Of a stretch of DNA of 64,000 nucleotides, positions 58,701 to 64,000 are shown piece after piece; the stretch's first letter is position 1, and every line of letters begins with the position of its first letter. This DNA comes from Phoronis australis. Taxonomy: Eukaryota > Phoronida > Phoronidae. The notes under the pieces are model-generated. The model was not told where the DNA came from and did no database searches. It saw only the letters and a list, made by a program, of their open reading frames with translations. The translations under genes and the position numbers were made by a program. Where the stretch lies: contig NMRA01000003.1 in NCBI GenBank assembly GCA_002633005.1, positions 1 to 64,000 on the forward strand, read 5' to 3'.

Positions 58701-61700
58701 TCAACAATCATGACAAAAAAGTGACATGCAAATTGTACTTAACATTTAATATGCAAAGGTCATTTATATTATTCTACACCTCCAGGCCAGATGTACTTCT
58801 GTTTACACTAACAAACCAAAGACCTAAGTCATGTTAACTGCAAATTGCCTTATGTAACAAGGACTTAATAAATAATAATAAGTAACTACCTATCATGAAG
58901 TACGTGACCACTGCCAAGAGAGATGTGGGAATGGCTCTGTTAGGGATGATGTCGCAGAACAACTTGGCAATGAAGTAGGCAGACACGCGATAGAAACCAC
59001 TGGCATTCTCATGGCTGCAAAGAATTCATGTTGCGACATAACTGGAGATGAAACCAAACACAAATTTTAAACATAGATGTTAGGATTTAATTCGCATCAT
59101 TATCTTTTGAATGCGGAACGCTTTTCGTTCACAAGAGCATTGTCCAGAATTATGCCCTAGAATAAAAAAGCAGCAAGAAAAGGAAGCTTGTCATATTTCA
59201 ACAGATTGTTAATTTTGTTAACAATTAATAAAAGCATTAAGTTAATTACCTTGGTGATAACAGTTCCACAGAACATACAAGAGGATGTTTTGAAAATTAA
59301 TTTTGATTTACTTCATGAAACAAGCCCTATGTTCTCAGTGCAGAAGCAGAATACATCTGTTAGACTGTTCATGTTCTTTCAAAGCAACATTTAGTCAATA
59401 CGAGCAACAAAAGCTATGCACTCTTGGTATGTTCTTGAACATTAAGGGGTGCTTATTTCTAAAATATCTTCACCACAGCTGGAACCATTTGCACAATCAA
59501 CATCCAATTGACGTGTTCTCCTCATTAAGAACACATAAGTCAAGTTTCACGAGGATCCATCGCAAGATTGGTAATTAAGGCAGAAACAACTGACATTTTA
59601 CCACCAGGGTTCAAAAATCAATACCAACCTAGTTTTCCGCAATAGAAACCTAAATATCAAATCTCATGAAGAACCATGAAAGAACACTACAGATATTGAG
59701 GCAGACAAGAAGAAAACTCAAATTGCCACAAGGGAGCACCACAGTAGTCAGACTTGTCTAGAAATCAACATCAGTCATGTTGCCCCTTAATGACAGAAGA
59801 TCCATCAAAAAACTTTGTACGTACTAAGGCAGGCACAAAATAGTGCCACTATGGGGCGCCACAATAGTTGGAACTATTTAAAAATTAATGACAGCTATAC
59901 TCTCCTCAGCATGATCACACATGTCAAATTTCGTAAAGATCCAGCAAAGAACTTCATAGAAAGTGATACAAAGACATTAGAATTGCCACTAGGGGATGCC
60001 ACTATAGATGTCCAAAAATGTGACACTCCCTTCAATGTTTCAATTTTCATGACAAGTCTTCAAATGGTTCGGCAAATACGGATTTGGACGCAAAAAAAAA
60101 AAAAGATTGCCACTAATGGGTGCAGAATAGAACCACATCCATCAAAAATGGACCGGTGTCAATCACCTCATTCATACACACTTATTTGCCAATTTCCATG
60201 AAGATTTGTTAACTTGGCAGATATTGAGGCATATGCAAGGAATAACTTAATTGCCACTAGGGTATGTCACAGTAGTTTGACTCGTCCAGGGGTCAGCACC
60301 AGTTATGGTCTCCTCAATAGGAAAATACAAACCAAATTTCATATTGATCCATCAACATCCTTGGTACTAGATATTGAGGGAGGGACAAAGACAAAATTGC
60401 CACCAACAGGGATAATTTAGAAGTGTGTTCTCACATCATTGGCACAGAAATAATTTCTCTGCCACAGCATCATTGCTTAGCTCAGGCCAAGAGGCTCATT
60501 CAAATGGGAAGTGAAGAAGGACAAAAAACTAACATGTCCCATAGGTCCTCCAAATAGGTACATAAACTTGAGGGTGTCTAGATCAATGCACTCATAGCAA
60601 CAATTAGTCAATTAATTCCTGCATCAGGGGGTGCCAGAATTTTGAGACCCGTCAGAAAATCAATGTTAACTGTGTGCTATTGCACCTGCCAAATTTCACA
60701 ATACCCCTTCGAGCAGTTTGGCTAATAGAGGGATGCATGCTTAAATTATAAAAATTATAATAAAAATGGCAACTAGGATGTGCGGACTATGTTCAACCCA
60801 TACAAAACTGGGGGGGGGNNNNGGGCGGGAGAGTTGCTACAGGCATCTTAACAGAAATATATTTGCCAAATTTCGTAAAAGAACACAGTACACAAGTTGT
60901 CAGATCCGTCGGAAAAATCAACGTCATCTGTTGCAGCTTCATAGGAACACACCTGCTGAATTTCATGAAGATTCTGGAAGCAGTTTAAGAGATACAGCAG
61001 CAGACGCGTGCCGCCCAGACACAGATGATGGCAATACGCACTCACACTGTGTATATGTGAGTGCATGAAAAGGAAGGTTATTATGAGTTTTACCATTTTA
61101 ATCAACACATTTTGCCATGAAATATAATACAGACATAGTATAAAAATTCCATGATGGTGTTACGAAATTGTCCTCACACTAACAAAACCATTAATGACTC
61201 TGACTCATTTCATAAATAAAAAGAACTATTTCAAATACGAACAAGTAATTAATATGAAGGGTTTCATTTTTGTCAGAAAATATTCTATTTCGTAAAGCTT
61301 TGAGTTATCTGAGTGTACAAACAAAACAAGTGGAGCTGAAGCAACAACCAGCATCTGGTATGGACGGATGTCAGATATCTTCACCGAAGCGCTATCCTTA
61401 TCATAAACAAAAGTAGTCTCTTCAAAGATGGAAGTATAAAAAAAGACTATTAAATAATGAATGTAAAACTTTAATTTATTAAATGATAAATTAACAGAAG
61501 AATGCAAGTACTCACATGAATATAACACGTTCTTTGAGGAACAACTCAATAGCAGACAGATTTCCAAACAATAAGTTTGTGGATATGAAAAACAAAGACC
61601 CAATTCTGAAAAAGAAAACAATTCTTGTAAATAAAAATAATGAATCTTGACAAAAATGGCCAACACAGACATTGTTCCGAGTGGAACTTAACAAAAAGTG

Positions 61701-64000
61701 GCATTTCGCCATTTACCTGGCTAAAAATCAAATCAGTAATTATACTTTAAAAAATCGGTCTCATAATTACATTCCAATCTGTGGAAGGACTCTATTCCTA
61801 TAATCTACAAGAACGTTGAAGCCACTGAGTGATTTGAGAAGACACTCCGAAGTAAAGTAAGATTTGCATGTTATTGCATATAGTAAAGTGCAAAAAACCC
61901 CATCATTTATCTGGTTTTAACAAGTGACTACATAGTCAAGATCATTAAACCTTCTTTTGCCAAGTAATTTTCCAACATGTGCGCAATGTTTCACTCAGAG
62001 AATATTGATGATCACACTTTTTTGAGCACAACTTGGAAAACTGGAGATAGTCAACATGTTGATTATTTTAGGTTCAGCATATTTTAGTGGTCTCCAGTAC
62101 ATGAGAAATCACTCAATCTGAGTTACTTTTAATCTCAGGTAATTTAAGGAACTGAGTTAAGTTTGACGATCACGAGCACTGACTATTGAAGATCATATTT
62201 TTGCAACAGCATTAAGAGACAGATGTGTTGACAGCTTTTCATTTCATTTGATGTTAAGGAAACTAACCTGTTTTGGATCCCAGACTTTACAGACAAGTCA
62301 GACTGCCAGAAGATGGCGCCCATAATCACACCCGTAATTAGAGTGGTCATTAGCTGTAGAAGACAAGTAACATCGCAGCACAATCAACACAGAGCATTTT
62401 CCGTTTTCAACTGAGCACACAGTGAGACATTCGACTGCACTTGATTCACTCTACCGGTTCAGCCGGGTCAATTGTCTAAGACATCTGATTGAATTGTAAC
62501 CTGGGTAAAGCGGCGAACTGAATTATGTGCAATAACTGAGGACTTTTTGACTTGTCGGTGTATTAGCCAAATATCCACAAAACTACTTACTTGTTACAGA
62601 TTTCGACTCATTCAATAAAAATATAATCTCTGAAAGTAGAAATCCTGTGGAATTTGATTCCTCGCGTTATATCAATCTCTTAGTATCTGGATCATGTGAC
62701 GATGTCTTTTTAGTAAAATTTAGTTAAACAAAGATATCAATAACTATATGACCAAATTTTGTTCGATACAAATGTTTTTTATAAAAATCATAAAAATCCC
62801 TTCTTGAGTCTCTCACGCAAAAGTAGAAACATTTCAAAACAATTCCTAACAGGCTTTTTAAGAACAGTGCATAACCGATCATGGTATATGGAAGTTTCGT
62901 ATGAATTTGATGAGCCATTTCTGAGATATGAAGTTGTGAGGTTTGCCAAATTTGGCCATTTTCCTAGTACATAATTAATAAGCACAACACAAGCAATTAC
63001 CAAAACAGAAATTTACACAATCATCTTTAGAAGCTCACTGATGTAATAGACAAGTTGCAATACTCTCTTTAATGTGCATGGTTAATTAATTCCCGGCGTT
63101 GAAAAGGCAATTACCGATTTCTCTACATTATTTGCTACACAGATAACCTCAGTCTATAAAGGAAACAGTGGAAACAAACAGTAAGCACAACCATTGCATT
63201 ATGAATGCTCTAGCAAATGTAAGATATGTAGTTAACAGACAAACCTGCATAACAGACGTTTGTGGGTTTCTAGCAAGATTTTTGACAGCTCGCCCAGACA
63301 CGTGATAACACTGGAAAAACAACACAATTTCAAGTGGAACAACACTGGTGCTCCGCAAACAACATGTATCAAAGGGCCATTAGGAGATGCTGCGGTAATC
63401 AAACCTGCCCGAAAATTGAATGGTGCCAGCACACTGTCATCATATACCTCATTGTCAAGTTTCATTGAAATCCATCAATAAGTTCTTTAGATATCATCCA
63501 GAAATGTTCTTCTCAAAACATCATTAATTTTAAAAAGTCATTTGTCGAGAACAAACCGCCACCAGGAGGCATTCCAGTGGTCAAATCCCCTGAAATCAAT
63601 GGAACTAGCGCATGCTCATAAAACCTTGGTTTAATCAGACACTCACTGACACTGGTCATACGGTGAAACACTAAAAAAGGTAGACATGTCAAATTCTGGC
63701 TAAAAAAGTACATACATGAGCATATAAACAGACACAGAGCATTGAGGGAACTGTTTGCACTAATTCCAGTAACCAGAATTATCCTGAAACAAGATAAAAA
63801 TTTAACTCCTGTATGATATCATAAATACAGGAATATTACCCAAATCTTCATAAACTTGGAACACCTAGTCTTTAGACAATATTTTGATTGCTTACCTGAG
63901 TAAGAAAACTAGTAGGATACACCACTCTGGCCTTCTTTATATGTATTCCACTGTCAAGATGATCTTGATAGTCTTTGTAGATTGGATCCAATAATCCTTC
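55765..64000 (-). CDS. ABCG2-like half-transporter, membrane domain (last 9 exons, partial)
   Basis: ABCG half-transporters dimerise and export lipids, sterols, haem products or xenobiotics. Exons in order: 63896-64000 (open at the window edge), 63245-63310, 62268-62353, 61516-61605, 58890-59014, 58353-58507, 57927-58016, 57226-57311, 55765-55915; 317 residues then TAA. The ATPase domain lies outside. The product follows human ABCG2 closely: the NPQTSVMQ connector, TM1 (LITGVIMGAIFW), GIQNR, AIELFLKER, FYRVSAYFIAKLFCDIIPNRAIP, AISASVNLPSVANLF, and IFSGLLVNLDSVGPWLHWLQYFSI. The large extracellular loop keeps two cysteines 16 residues apart, as human C592 and C608 are, and an N-A-T glycosylation site, but the position of the dimer cysteine C603 is alanine. 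A short basic tail (RRIKKIK) ends the protein. ABCG2-type is firm; one-to-one orthology is not shown. Confidence 0.93.
56288..56392. repeat. 21-bp tandem repeat, five copies, in the last ABCG intron
   Basis: The unit ATGGTAYGAGGTGACAACATT repeats five times almost perfectly. There are no spacers, so it is a minisatellite and not a CRISPR array. Confidence 0.95.
57456..57695. mobile_element. MITE with CAGGGCTTGGAAT end in an ABCG intron
   Basis: CAGGGCTTGGAATGACCGATGA starts it and AAATTCCGAGCC ends it, the final CTG being lost. The interior is shared with 18194-18444, including AGAGGAAACTGGAAA. Confidence 0.65.
59700..60830. repeat. Tandem-like array of the GCCACTAGGGG repeat in an ABCG intron
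   Basis: Units 120-146 bases apart each carry ATTGCCACTAGGGG-like, CACAGTAGT, TCATG...ACACA, AAATTTCATGAAGATCCATC-like and GATATTGAGGCAGAC-like segments in the same order; landmarks lie near 59725, 59843, 59983, 60107, 60251, 60395, 60625 and 60770. No frame is conserved between units. Scattered copies lie at 24774, 26660, 42370 and 63340. Confidence 0.8.
60819..60822. other. Assembly gap (4 N) after a G-run
   Basis: Four Ns follow a run of nine G and precede GGGCGGGA. It probably marks a sequencing stop in a G-rich homopolymer. It is intronic and does not affect the ABCG reading frame. Confidence 0.95.
63340..63600. repeat. Copies of the GCCACTAGGGG repeat in an ABCG intron
   Basis: GGGCCATTAGGAGATGCTGC, AAGTTTCATTGAAATCCATC and CGCCACCAGGAGGCATTCC reproduce the order of the main array. 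Confidence 0.55.

Overview
The window is genomic DNA from an animal, most likely a marine invertebrate. The genes are split into short exons with GT/AG introns, the intergenic DNA is rich in small inverted-repeat elements, and every recognisable gene is an animal family. I could not fix the species. Two gap marks (one N at 25693, four Ns at 60819-60822) and an unmerged near-identical duplication at 23.8-27.6 kb suggest a draft shotgun assembly of a highly heterozygous individual.

Layout. (1) 1584-12232, plus strand: the last 13 coding exons of an NPC1 cholesterol transporter, 599 codons joining in one frame. A second, homologous last exon at 14075-14196 gives an alternative cytoplasmic tail. 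(2) 17023-27842, minus strand, convergent with NPC1: a complete CYP4V-like cytochrome P450 of 12 exons and 515 aa. Its exons 2 and 3 appear twice because of the duplicated block. (3) 27.9-34.4 kb: repeat-rich intergenic DNA with a broken THAP zinc-finger sequence, a perfect 25-bp hairpin and retroelement debris. (4) 34473-35690, plus strand: an intronless secreted leucine-rich-repeat protein of 405 aa. (5) 37228-38280, plus strand: an intronless 350-aa protein I do not recognise, with an N-terminal coiled coil and two SxIP motifs in a basic, serine-rich tail. (6) 43061-49405, minus strand: a complete three-exon FBXL16-like F-box/LRR gene of 465 aa. (7) 50.6-53.5 kb: two dead non-LTR retrotransposon fragments with small inverted-repeat elements lying within or beside them. 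(8) 55765-64000, minus strand: the last nine exons of an ABCG2-like half-transporter, open at the window edge.

The genes are not an operon and need not act together. NPC1 (lysosomal cholesterol export), the CYP4 (fatty-acid omega-hydroxylation in the ER) and the ABCG half-transporter (lipid, sterol or xenobiotic efflux) all handle lipids, but nothing in the sequence shows coordination. All exon boundaries below were read by eye from GT/AG sites, reading-frame continuity and remembered family conservation; no alignment program was run.
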